Assembly (NCBI RefSeq): GCF_050436995.1
Contig: NC_134771.1
Span: 3,451,501-3,515,500, forward strand
DNA from: Anticarsia gemmatalis
Taxonomy: Eukaryota > Arthropoda > Insecta > Lepidoptera > Erebidae
Length of the DNA: 64,000 nt
Direction: 5' to 3'
Shown here: positions 1-12,900 of the stretch, piece after piece
Layout: every line of letters begins with the position of its first letter
How positions within the stretch are numbered: position 1 is the first letter of the stretch
Position numbers and translations under genes: made by a program
Notes under the pieces: model-generated
What the model saw: the letters and a program-made list of their open reading frames with translations, nothing else
The model's database searches: none
Told to the model about the DNA's origin: nothing

Positions 1-825
1 ATACAATTACTGTAGCGAATTAAACTTACCTATTAATTACAATATTAGGAAGATGGTTGATAACAGTAATAAAAAGTTCTTTAAAAAAGTCTTCATGAAA
101 TGTACGATTTTAGGTAAGGTCAATTTGGGTAACTTTGAATCATTTGGGTAACATTGAACGTGGAAATTTGAACTAGTTTCGATATTTATTTCATATGAAA
201 CCAACACAATTGAAAAAAGTTTGCAAAACTAAGATAAACCTTTATCAATTGTGTTGGTTTCATATGAAAAAATAATCGTAACTAGTTCAAATTCCCACGT
301 TCAATGTTACCCAAATGATTCAACGTTACCCAGGTAAACTGTATGTAAACGAATATGTTATGAAAAAAACAAGGGCGTGAATTTAATCATGCATTATTGA
401 CTTTAGTTTGCTTGACGTTTCGACCAAGATGCACTTACCATAATCTTAGCAAACCAAGGTAAATAACGCAATATAGCAATCCAAACAAATTATTAAAATA
501 TCACAAGGTCTCTAACTCTCTATGCTTATAAAGTGTTAAATGTGTTAAATTTCAAGATTTAAGAAAACTCAAACATTGTTTTGATAAATTTCACGGCTGG
601 TAACACTACCAGTGTTGCCTGCCTATAAAATTTGGTAGAAATGTTAATGCACAAGTTTTGCCTGAAACTTCTTTGGTACTATCAAAAATGTTTGCTCTGT
701 ATTACCTATCATTACATAGAAATAGTATATCATAGAAATTTAATTTTCCGTAATAGTTTTCATATATCAACCATCTTCCCAATCATCTGTTCACCAGATC
801 ACTGTACAAGGGTCAATGAACTCAC
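1..825. other. left-edge stretch, no further exon recognised
   Basis: Past the last visible branch C exon this stretch holds one palindromic MITE (112-343) and otherwise AT-rich sequence. I could not find a phase-0 exon in it, so the gene probably continues outside the window. Confidence 0.5.
112..343. repeat. long-TIR palindromic MITE, family 1, copy 1
   Basis: Two long arms (GGGTAAC...ATCATTTGGGTAACATT and their complement) enclose a short centre; the inner arms read TTCATATGAAACCAACACAATTG and reverse. A second copy lies at 10597-10782. No coding capacity. The superfamily is unknown. Confidence 0.85.
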
Positions 826-926
826 CACTTCGGTGGTGAGGCAGTTGATGGTGGTGGGGGGGGCGCGCGCGGGCGGCGGCGGGGGGCGCGGGGAGCGGCG
901 CCCGTCGCACGGGGTCGCGCCGCGGG
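826..926 (-). CDS. PIP5K: PIP5K branch C exon 3, proline-rich, probably internal
   Basis: A very GC-rich island reads ARGATPCDGRRSPRPPPPPA then RAPPTTINCLTTEV. Acceptor CAATAACACCAG leaves two bases (CC) that complete the Gly/Ala codon from the previous exon. The donor GTG|GTGAGT is strong and gives phase 0. If this donor is not used, the frame stops nine codons later (VSSLTLVQ then stop). The next exon was not found in the remaining 825 bases and should lie off the left edge. Confidence 0.68.
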
Positions 927-3900
927 CTGGTGTTATTGGGTAGCCTATATAACATACATATATGTCTTATATAACATTTTTTTTATGCTACATCAGTACA
1001 TACATACAAACATAATATAACGCCTGTTATTCTTGAAGTTGCAGGCAAATGTGTTTTACATACCCGCGTTTCAACAGTGTTAGTTCAGTGTAATTGGTAA
1101 ATATTGTGAAAGTTCCCAAAACTAGGGCTATTATTGAGCATTAAAAAGATCAACAGCAGTTTGTCCCTGGGAATCGAACCCGAGTCTTCATGATCAGCAG
1201 TCGTATACACTACCGACTGCGTCACAAAGAAAGTCAAACTTTTACATATACATTTAATTTCTTTAAATGCGAGTGGATACTAGGCAACTTTAGCCAAAGT
1301 ATTTGACCAGCAAATCAATATCTTGATATAAAAAATCTCCTTAATAATAATAAATTAATTAATTAATATTTTATCTATTTGTGAAGTACCCACCTTGTTC
1401 ACTACTACTGGACTCGGTGAAGCTGGGCGTGCCCTCCGTCCACGTGGGAGTGGAGCCCTCCACCGACGCGGGCGGTGTCCAACACACGCTGGAAAAATGT
1501 CATCGATTCATATAAGTTTAGTATAGTCAAATTCAGATATATTCTTATTAATATTCCTGTGAAGCAGGCATCATCGAGTAAAAAACATCATATACACATA
1601 TTATTATGTAATTGCACTGAAGGTTATTTAATTTTTGACTGTAGTTTCATGGTGATCTGGTTAGACTTGGTTAATATTAGACAGTGGTGTCTTCAACCAT
1701 CGCTATTACCTACTTTAAATTCGACACTAAAGGGATATACCCTCTCAACTTGCCTGCACTTTTCGGCAAGAAAGTAGTAAAAAACTGCAATGTACGAGAG
1801 TACTTTTAAATATTTTTTGTTCGGGAATGAAAACTTTCTATTTTTTATACAGAGTATAATGTCTTCCTAGCCGATATTCGACTGCAGCGGCTAATTTCAT
1901 TGAAACCAGCCAATTGTGCTCGACTTAGCTCATGGTGTCCAAGTGTGTGCACAATACACAGGTACACTTTTTATACCTTCACTCTCATAGTCTGGTAGGA
2001 CGGATAACCAACACAACAAGAGAGAGGTCAGGCGCAGGGCCGACGGCTTTACATGCTCTCCGAGGCACGCAGATCTACAACCCACGTCCTAACTTTAGGC
2101 AATCACTAAGAAATTCTTAACAGAATTTTTTTAATAAATAAATATTGAAATCTATCTTATTACCTGGCATCATTGCTTCGCGCACTACTTAACGCAGCAG
2201 GCGTGAGTGCGAGCGACGACGCAGACGACGTGGTCATCACACTGGCAGCACTCGAGGCGCCACGACGTCTGCCCGACGCGCTCGAAGACGTGGTCGACGA
2301 GGAGTTAGTCCTCGAGGTCCTCGGAGGGGGGGCTTCTTCAAACGGCGGTGGTGGGGTCGAACAACAGGACAGCGGCGCGCCCGCTGAAGGTTAACTAGCG
2401 TTTACTACTCGAACTAGCTAGGTTAGGTTATTGGTACTAGTTGCTTAACTACAGTAGTTTGAGGGTACTATTTTCTACTAAAACTACGTTTGTGGGTTAA
2501 TCTACGTGGAACTCTGTAATGAACTAATATGCAAGCGATTACGTGTTCAAGTTAGTTTTTTTTTACTATTGGTATTCCTTTGATGTAGTTTTATAAATGT
2601 ATGAATGGATGTATGGGACGTTATATCGTAGAAATTACTTATTGTTGAGCATATTTATACACTGACTGTTTTACTAATAAACGTCGTAAAAGCTCTGATT
2701 TGTTATACAGTGTTTTGTCTCATTCGTATACAGTTTCAAAATTGATTGAAAGTGAAAAAACGCTGTATAACTAATCAGGGCTTATAAATACGACGTTTAT
2801 TATTAAAACAGTATGTATGTTTGTAGTTTCACAGCTTATAGGTAAGTGCTAGATAATCTATCTGTAAGATAATGTAACTGTTTGCGAAAATAACTGTCAA
2901 AAATCCATCTGGTAAGCTAATTGACACTTATCAGAAGTGCTCAAACCGGGGGTTAGTGTTGCTACAATAATTTGGTAATATTCTACCATATAACGTCTTA
3001 AATAAATATCGAAACAACTATAAGATAAAAGTATGTTTTAAGTAATTAAAAACGAAGATGTAATAAAAAAGTCGTAATTTTAAATTATTCAAGTTTTAAT
3101 TTGAATAAATAGCTGTTTTTCGAGTAATTTTAAAAATTCGAACACATTTTGTTAATACAGATTAGTACCAAAAATAATTTTAATTTTTTTGTTAGTCCAA
3201 AAACTAAAACGAGAACAATTTAAATCTAATGTTATATTTAGCAACTAAATACAGAAATATGAATAGATATCATTCTAAATGTTATTATAATAGAATAGGA
3301 TGCAAAAACAAGGAATAGGAACAAAGCTAACATGAAATAACCAGCGCAAGAGCAAAATAACAAAACGCGCTTTAAAAATACGAAAATGGCAGTCGTTTAG
3401 GTTTCACAACACAATCTAACAACTACATGCTATCTCTAAATAAATTGTAAACGCACAGGCTTTGAGCCTAAAAATAGAATTCCAAATTATATCCACTCCA
3501 TTTTTTATTATCACACTTTTTTTGCATTTGGCAACATCGCAATTGGCGGGAATCGGCCATATTGGTTTACAATATTTCTTCGACATCTTTTTTCATTTTC
3601 AAAACCTTTTTCTTATCAGATTTCCTTTTGAAACTGCCTTTCTTTTTCTGCCTCGGGACTTTATTTGGCGTTTTAGTCAAAGGAGTTTCGGAAAACTGTT
3701 TTATTTTTTCGTGGACGTTACCGCTTATTGATTTGGCAACTACTGGGTTTACGGCAGTGGTAGTTAGAGAGAAATGCTTTTTATCTATAGAAGTAAGACT
3801 CCCGTGGGAGTATTCGATGGGTTCAAACAACTTTTTAGTTTCTTTAACTGGTATATGAACGTCGATTTGCTTCCCAGATCGTTGGCTGTCTTGTGATGAT

Positions 3901-6900
3901 GACAAAGAACTACGTCTCGAACTATCCGAGTCAGTTTGAGCTTTCCAAATGTGTTTTTGGAACATATCAATCTTAGTTTTAGCCTTCTTATGACATATCA
4001 CTTCATCTTTAGTCATTCCGCGAGTATAAGTACGTATTTCTACCTTCGGTTTAGACTTTTTCTCTTGCGGACGATTTTTATCTCTTTTAGACTGATTGAA
4101 GTTTAATTTCTTCGTTATACCAGATATTATGCCCGGTTTAGAACCGTTCTTTTCAGGTTTTATTTCGATTTCATCTTTGACTATCGTTGGTACTTTAGCC
4201 TTGTCAGTCGGGGTGACCTTTTTCAAAGTTTTCGCAGCAGATATCAAATCAGACGACCTTATGTTGTGTACACTGACTTTTTCGGTCGAAGAGTCAAGAT
4301 TAGTCGGTGATTTACGAGACAGTTTATCACCAATATGTGTAACAACATTTTTAACAAATTGAGACGGACTTTTAGACTGTCTTCCCCTCGCTTCGTCAAC
4401 AAAATCGTGTACTTCATGTATCACAATCCTTTCTTCGCTACTAGACTCAGTAAGCGACGTATCATCATAATCACCAGAGTCTAAGTGCTCAATCAGAGCT
4501 TTATCAATATTAAACTTGGCCATCATATTAGTCTGTGCGATCAACGCTTTGCCAGGGTGAGATCTCTCCGTAATACTGTCAGCTTCCTCAACATAATCAA
4601 GAAACGAGTTAGACGCTACCAATTTAGTTATTTTAACAGAACTCTCGGACACAGACGGTGGGATGCGACATGCAATGGGTTCTTTAAATATAAAGTCATG
4701 CCCATAGAAGCAGAAGTCGTCGTCGCTGCTTGTGATAGGTGTTTGAGGAGGAATGTCACTCACGGATATGCTTAAGTTTGGATAATCACCTTTGTTGTCG
4801 AGGCTAGACGCTTGGGAGTTGCCTCCTCCTCGTTTCGCTTTGGGAGATCCTCGCGGAGGGACCGGCGGGGGGACTCTCTGCTTTTGCGACCCTTTCAACA
4901 CAGCGGGGAACGCTATGTCGGGTTCGGACGCGGCCATGGTCGTCTTAGCCGACGACACAGTCACTTTGGCCGCGGTCGACACCGGCGAGGTCACCGACGT
5001 CGGTGTTATATGCGCTGTCACGTCGGACAAAGAAACTGGTGATCGACAAAAACTCTCAGAATTTTGTATAGGTTTATTAATATCAATCAAAATACACAAT
5101 AGAATGTATAAACGAAAAATTTGGCACATTAGAATAAAATCATCGTAACAATAAATATATTAAAAGATTTGTGTGTTTAAAATGGAAGCAAGTAGTACAG
5201 ACGGAATGTTACATATCCAAAATAGCATGTTTAAATTTATATTTTTTCGATGGAGCTTGACCGTTTAAGGTATCGTATTTTTTATTGGTGCATCAAGTTA
5301 ATGATATTCGAGTTAAAAAAATAAATTACAGCATGCAGTTTTAGGGAGTTTTGTAAAATAAAAGCCAAGTTGATGGTATACCCAATAAGAAAAAGTTCCA
5401 ATAAGGTCAGCGCAGCGTGAAAAGGAGACAACATGAACATAAGTTTGTTTATTCATCTGTGTGTTTATAACTATTGTTTTACTAAGCAAAAAGCGTAGCA
5501 AGGGATGTTTCAACCCTATAATCAACCGTCTAGATACTCTTTGTGTAACTAGATGAATTTTGTCTTGAAGTATTGGAACGACAATTAAAGCAAAGCCTTA
5601 TTTTTTCAGTGAATTTTGACATGAAACAGCAACTGAGTGTTAAATTAGCCAATTGTTTTGCTTTTATGATTAATGAAAAGCAACAAATAAGTGTTGGGAA
5701 TAAGCGGGAATTATGCCAATTTTATACCAAATTTTATGTCAATTTATATTTTTTTAGAAAGTGTACTCCTTGCTACACTTCTTGTTTTTTTTATTATAAC
5801 TTATTTTTAAATTATATTATCACATAGAATTATTAGTTATATCGAATTAACAGTCTGCTACACGCACATTGATTTATCGAAATATTTTTTAAACTATCTC
5901 AGCTTGTACGTATAATACTAAATAGCTAAACAGGTCTTAAACGTAATGAGAATTTTAAAGGTTAAGATACCAAACGTACTCGTTACCCGACGTTTCGGCC
6001 GACTTACCGACCGCCTTGATTAGGTATTGTCCGCTAGCGGACTCGGCAGAAGTCGGACGAAACGTAGAGTTGCAAATAAATATGGTATTGTAACCTTTAA
6101 AACTGTCATCGTGTCCAAAGGCCCGTGAATATTTTAATTTAATCGAAATTATTAAGTCAGTGCGTTACCGCTAAATCCTATATTCTTTCATATACCTTTC
6201 TAAATAAGTTCTAGAATCCTTTTTCTATTAGTAATATGGTTCTATCTTTATCACTGATGTGATATATTTCATTTCATCATAAATAAAATTAACCTCGAAA
6301 AGAAGAGTTCGGATATTTTTCTAAAATTTTTATTGCTTACACAAAACTACGGTATTCGAAATACTCTTTTCATAATAACAATTTCTATAACACATAAATT
6401 ATTCTACTAGTTTATATACAACAATACCGAAATAACTAAACCGTTTTTGATAAAACACAATACTACATTCAGTCTCACCTGCTTTAACACTGCCGACCCC
6501 GCTGGAACTGGCGGCTCCTATCCATTAGATAGCGTGAAAATACGTTATACCAGTGAAAAACTTGTTTCATATAACATTTATTATACAGATTCAGTAGAAA
6601 TATATTTTACAAGATTATATTTTTTTACATTATAATAGAAAACTTGGTCCAACATTCAGATTATTAAAATTTAAAGTGTTATATTACTAGGGTTGCCAGA
6701 TGGCTGAGATTCCCTGGAATTTTCGCAGTGTCATTTTACTTTATTGTCCCAGAATTTTAAAAAATTACTAGTTTTTACTAAGCAACGATGTCTTTTTTTC
6801 GGTAATTTCTACTTAATATAGCCTCGGAACGGAGACCAAAACTCTGATACCGTTCGTGACACCAGAAATGTCCCGGAAATGATCAGCCTGGATTTGGCAA

Positions 6901-9900
6901 CCCTATATATTACACTCATATTCGATTCGGCTTTAATCGGCCTATCCGGCAAAACCGAATAATTATGTAGATGAATGTTCGGCAAAAATGTCGCTCGACA
7001 TTGCCGCGCCTGAATAAAAACCAAATTGTGACGATCCGTAGAAACTACCCGATCGGCACAAGCCGAACAAGTGTAGTTGCTTCGAGTCGGTTTTGTTGTT
7101 CGATTAATACTGGTGAACCGAATATGTGTGTAGCAAAATTTACGCATTTTATATAGGTAAACAAGTTAAACAATTTCGCTACATTATTATGAACGATTTC
7201 TAAGTCCGTTTGGAAATATTTTTTATTTTGTGGGTAGTCAAAAGTTTTATCGACTATTCAAACTGTTAGGCCAAGTCTTCAAAGCAAAAATATACTACAA
7301 AAAACTTATAAAAAAAGTTACAGTCTTATAAAAAGGAGTCTTTTATTCACTTAAAAAATAAATATTATTATGATATTTTCGACAACTTGATTGGAGTTCA
7401 TTTTCGTGGTAAATTCGTTTTACTTTTTGCCTTCGTGAGATTAGATTTGGAGTTAACAGGTGTTCCTATGTGCAACGCCGGAGGCTTACATAGTTTTCGT
7501 CCTGTATCAAAAACACCATTTCTATGAGCCGGAGGAATTTAAGACTACTATTTTTCAATATAAATTTTATATCCTACTAGCTGACTCGGCAAACGTTGCT
7601 TTGCCATATAAAAAAAAATGTGTCACTTAGGTGAATGAAAAATAGATGTTGGCCGATGCTCAGTCCTACTCAATATACTCACAAAATTTCATGAGAATCG
7701 CTCAAGCCGTTTCGGAGGAGTATGGTAACGAAAACTGTGACGCGAGAATTTTATATATTAGATGTAAACTCGTACTAATAAATTGTATAGTTCTATAAGG
7801 CAGAGATTTTATTTAAAACTACTATTTCGAATGTAAATGTTATCCTATGAAAACACGTATAAACAAGATAGTGTGTGTTAGTTTGTTTTTTCACGATAAA
7901 CGGCTGTGCCGATTTGGATCAACTTGGACGGTTAATAGATTAAAACTCGGGTAGGTTATAACGTCTGGATCCCAAATAATTAAGTAATTAATTGAGAATG
8001 CAACTTATAATAATAATTTGCTAAATAAATCTAATCAAAACTTAGTTAGGGCCACTTTCTAAATTTACTAAGTCTCAGATAACCTATTTCCCAGATAAAG
8101 TGACGTATAAAAACAACTGTCAAAATTCCTTTGAATAAGCTATCTGAGACTTATCCAGAAGTTTTGAAACTGGTTTTAAATTCGTGTTATATAAATAAAA
8201 CAATATATCAGCCAACAAAATCTCATTTATTACCATATTATATACATAAAAATTTTGGTCAACCAGCAAGCATGAAACAATATACTTAACTCTACCACAC
8301 AATTAATTAAACACAACACTTTTGTGACCGACTGTACTTTAATACAATATATTACTATAATTTACTAATAATTCACAAATTTTATTTTTATTTTGTCGTA
8401 TGGTTAGTGGTCAACCTAGTGTCAAAGTTGCTCAAGCCGCCTGAAAGGCCTTTGATACGACTTAACGACTGTTATCTTAGTAGACAACAACCAATACCAA
8501 ATTTTAAAGTGCCCTCCGAAGCATATGCGAGAAGTTAAAATACCACTATGCGGTCACCCATCTATAGGATGATATAGATACAGATATATTTTGCATAAAC
8601 ATTTCATCCTGCATTAAGAACTTTAATAGTTCTTTTATATGTAAAGAGAAATATCTCCAAAAATTAACATAGCCATTTTGGTAACAGAGCGACTTCGTAT
8701 ATCATTTTTATTCATTTTCTCTTTAATTTTTCTACGCCTACAAAGCTACAATTTTTTTTTCTAAGTCTAATAATAATAGTACAGTCACTCACAAAAGTGT
8801 TAAACATTCATATCAATTAAAAATACATTTAATCTCAACATATAGTGAATTGTGTCTTTTTCATATTCTATTGTGAAATGGCTTAAATTGACATTGGTAT
8901 ATTAATAATTGTGACTCGTAAAATACAATTATAAATTAAAATAATAAATAAATACAAATTATCCCGTTTTATACGAATTATTATTGATTTTAAAGTATTT
9001 CTTATTAAACAGTACGGAAAATATCTAAATTTAATATAATGCAGACGCAAGAAAACTATAATACGTATAATTGAATTAATAATGGTCAACTCACGCTTGA
9101 CCAAAAAAATAATATACTAGTTTTAAGTCATACATAAATAATAAATGATTCTTAAGATAGTTTTCAATAATATAAATGAAATTTAAATTTTCTCGATACT
9201 GTTTAATAATATAATATAAATGAAATTTAAAATTTCACGTACTGTTTAATAAAAAATACATTAATTCGAAAAAATCCATTTCCACAATATTTCGTAAATT
9301 TTCTTCAGTTTTAAAGCCATTTCCTAACTGGGGGAAGACTCAAATTACAATAAAATAAATATTCAATCGATTTAAATAACTAATATTTGTAAAAAAATCA
9401 GTCCCAATATTTTGTGATATCATTCAAGTATTTTTTTTTTGTTATATTTTTGAAAAAAATACCGAAATATTTATTAAAAATAATAACGCCACCGTATTAC
9501 TACAGTCACCAAATGTAATTATACCAGAAATATATTAAAACAATTATATTTTTTCTAATCAATTATAATTCATAGAAAAAGAATTATCTCGTTGACTGTT
9601 CAAATAAATGTTTAGATATATCCCAATTGGCCTAAGTTAGTATATAGAATCAGAGCGTATAATATAATTATATAGTTGACGGTTCAAACGGTAACACACC
9701 AATGACTTTTCAAAGTTATGTGTGTATTAGAAATAATTATCACTTGTTCTAACGGTGAAAGAAAACATCGTGATGCAAACCTTGCATGCCTGAGAGTTCT
9801 TTAGAACAGTTCTTGAAGGTATGCAAAGTCCCCAACCCGCACGTGGTCAGCGTGGAGAACTCAAGGCCTAACCCGTACCTCAAATTTAGGAGAAGACCCT

Positions 9901-12900
9901 TGCCCAGCAGTGGACCATTTTTTATTAATTTATTTATAGCCCACTAACTAAACTAATTAAGGGTATCTAGGGCGTATTTTTAACCGGCTGCAATAAAAAG
10001 GAGGTCTGGATTTTTTATGTTTGTTGGGTTGACCAATTACACTAATACTTTTTAAATTAAAAGGTAGACCCATTTAAATTTGATCCAGATTAGAAGTAGT
10101 TTATGAGAGGGACTTAAAAATGTGTCATTTTATTTACATTAACAACGGTCAGGCTTGTTTGTAGTACTGTGAAAAGTAATAATATCTTGCTTTGAAATCG
10201 TTTTCTTTTAAAGAATTATTGCTATGTATAAGGTCTTATTAAATACATAGTAATAATACGCTTGATTCGTACATACTTCTAACTTAACCGGGAATAACTA
10301 AAAAAAAAATAATCTAGTGGCGTTCGAAAAATCTTTGTGACACTTTTCAAAATTAATTCAAATAATCTCCGAACCGCAAAAAAATCTATTCATTTATCTT
10401 CAAAATAAGTTAAAATAATTACGCCATGATTATTTAAACTGGCCTATATTTGAAAAAAGGGTCTTAATAAAAAATTATAGACAAATCTATAATTTTACGA
10501 CATAATATAATATAAAATCACGCTTTTTCCCATAGGGGTAGGCAGAGACCGAAGAAAAGGCGTGATATTATATAATATATTATCATATTATCATATTACA
10601 GTCAACTTGGGTAACTTTGAATCATTTGGGTAACATTCAACGTGGGAATTGATAAAGATTCATTTAAGTTTTGCAAACTTTTATCAATTGTGTTGGTTTC
10701 ATATGAAAAAATAATCGAAACTAGTTCAAATTCCCACGTTCAATGTTACCCAAATGATTCAAAGTTACCCAAGTTGACTGTATTATTGATATAATAAAAA
10801 GGGGTGAATCCCCTAACAAAAACAACCGCGAGAACCTACTTGGAACCTCATAAAAGAACCTAACGCACATACATACAAGCATACAAACATACATATACAA
10901 AATACTGTGAATATTAATTAAATAGTAAACATAAACACTGGAATCAGTAGTACTCGAAATTTTGATTGTCTTTATATCGCAAACTTTCCATACATTTTTG
11001 CAGTTTTGTATGTAAGTGTATGGAAGCGTTCATACATTTTGCAGCATAATTACATGTATAAGATTGGAAATTCTATATACTTGATTGCAAAATGTATGAA
11101 AATTTCCTTCCATACACCTAATTGCAAGGAATGGCAGTTCCTTCCATTTCGTTGCAAAATGTATGCTCATTAAATTTTACTTCAAAATGTATGGAAAAAT
11201 TAACGTTACGACAAAAAATCGAGATAAAGTAGGTAACAAAAATGGACTAAGCGAATCGACTATTATATTTGAGTCGATTGTACTAATTTAAGAGTTTTTA
11301 CGCACTATCGACTATCGTAGAACTAATCAGAGCTTACACAACGTTAATTAGTAAAACAGTAAGTAATTTCACTGTTTAGCGACTAATCGACAATGCGTAA
11401 GTCTTACTCCCGGATTCTGAAGTACATTTAACGGTAGTTTATCTATTCAATAGCGTTTAAACTCATATAAAAAACGCTATTGAATAGATAAACTGCCGTT
11501 AAATGTACCTCAGAAAACCGGGAGTTAGTCGAAAAAACGTATCTATTTTGATGTTACATAATAATATGAATTGGTATACATTTGATATTCCTTTTCAGGC
11601 ATGTTTTAAATAACTTGAGAAATATTTCTATATTAATAATTTTAATGTCTTGTATATTTTATTTTTAATATATTTACGATCGTTTTCATAACTCCTGAAT
11701 AAGTATCGTTTAGCTAAACTAGTGAAATTTTAACAGCTTTTTCATATATTTGCTGTTATTATCTATTGGATAGTTTATCCGATACTTATCAGTAAGCTGA
11801 TAAACAGGGCCTTAATAATATTATTTAATAAAAATCTATGCATCCATTTATTTTATCATTTAAAAGGCACAATTTACAACCAAATTTTAAAGGCCAATTG
11901 CTAATTCGTTTGTGGCAACATTGTGAAATTGCCATATTATAACGCTGGCAACACTGATGCATCTCATATCACCTTTCTCTTTTAAAGAAAGAGAGAGATT
12001 TAAAACGTGGTGTTTTTTTTATTTATTTTTCCACAATCAGTGCTTTTATAAATAATTGGAAAAAAATATTTTTCAAGTTATTGCAATTAAATTCGAAGTT
12101 ATATCATCGATTTCAAAGGCCGGATACATAAGCATTAAACAACCAAGCCTATAAATATTTAGACTACAATAACTTCGAATAACATCACTAGAATTTATCG
12201 ACTACAATCGACTATATAACAAACAATTTATATCGATACATCGATAAAGAATCGATAAGACTGACTTACTTAGTCACTCAATATGAAACTCATATTACTA
12301 TTAAACATTTCTCAATCGGCTGGTGGTACAATTATAATAGTGCTACCACTATTTTTGCTTGAAATTACTTCAGCTTTTTCTATACTTTTGACGTAAACCA
12401 CATCTTTGATAAATCTTTCAGATTCCGAGTCTTGTATGTACTCATTTCCATTTAACTGTACAACGGACACATGTTCCTTAGCTTGCACAGCTCGGTCCAA
12501 CATAATAGGAGATTCTTGCCTTATATAAACTGTTTGCGTAGACCTTACTTTCCTAAATCTCATGTCTTTAGGTAATGTTGAAGTCTCTCTTGCTTCCAAA
12601 GTAGGTGTTGCACTTCTTCTATAACTAGAGTTAAGACTTTTCGGTAGTGTGTTAGCGTTTTCAGCTGTAGTAGTATTCATAGTACTCTCAGTTTTAACTA
12701 AACCTATATCTGCAAAGAATTTCTTGAATTTCTCAACAAACGTAGGTGATTTGGCTCTGTTCAGACTGTTTGATAGACGCTCGTGAGAATGTTCTTTGGA
12801 ACTAACTTCGTCTATTCTTTCAGGTATATTAGAAGTACTTTTATGTTTCTCTAGAATGTTCGATCGCCGTTTCCATCTGCCGTCTTCATCTTCATCGTCT

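Larger units (their letters stand above)
7763..12017. other. long AT-rich intron stretch with repeats
   Basis: It holds family E and A repeats, MITEs at 10597-10782 and 11406-11525, a cluster of TGCAAAATGTATG motifs at 10980-11200 and a family H fragment at 10518-10575. From 8600 to 9640 I see nothing but AT-rich sequence. Confidence 0.5.

Noticed and set aside
632..943. 103-codon plus-strand frame over the GC-rich island
   Set aside because: It is a shadow of the minus-strand exon 926-826; its Gly/Arg run mirrors the Pro/Arg run there.
2173..2394. Plus-strand acidic frame
   Set aside because: The minus strand has an exon with both splice sites and correct phases; this frame is its complement.
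4792..5148. Plus-strand frames opposite tail B
   Set aside because: They overlap a 488-codon minus-strand frame and have no features of their own.
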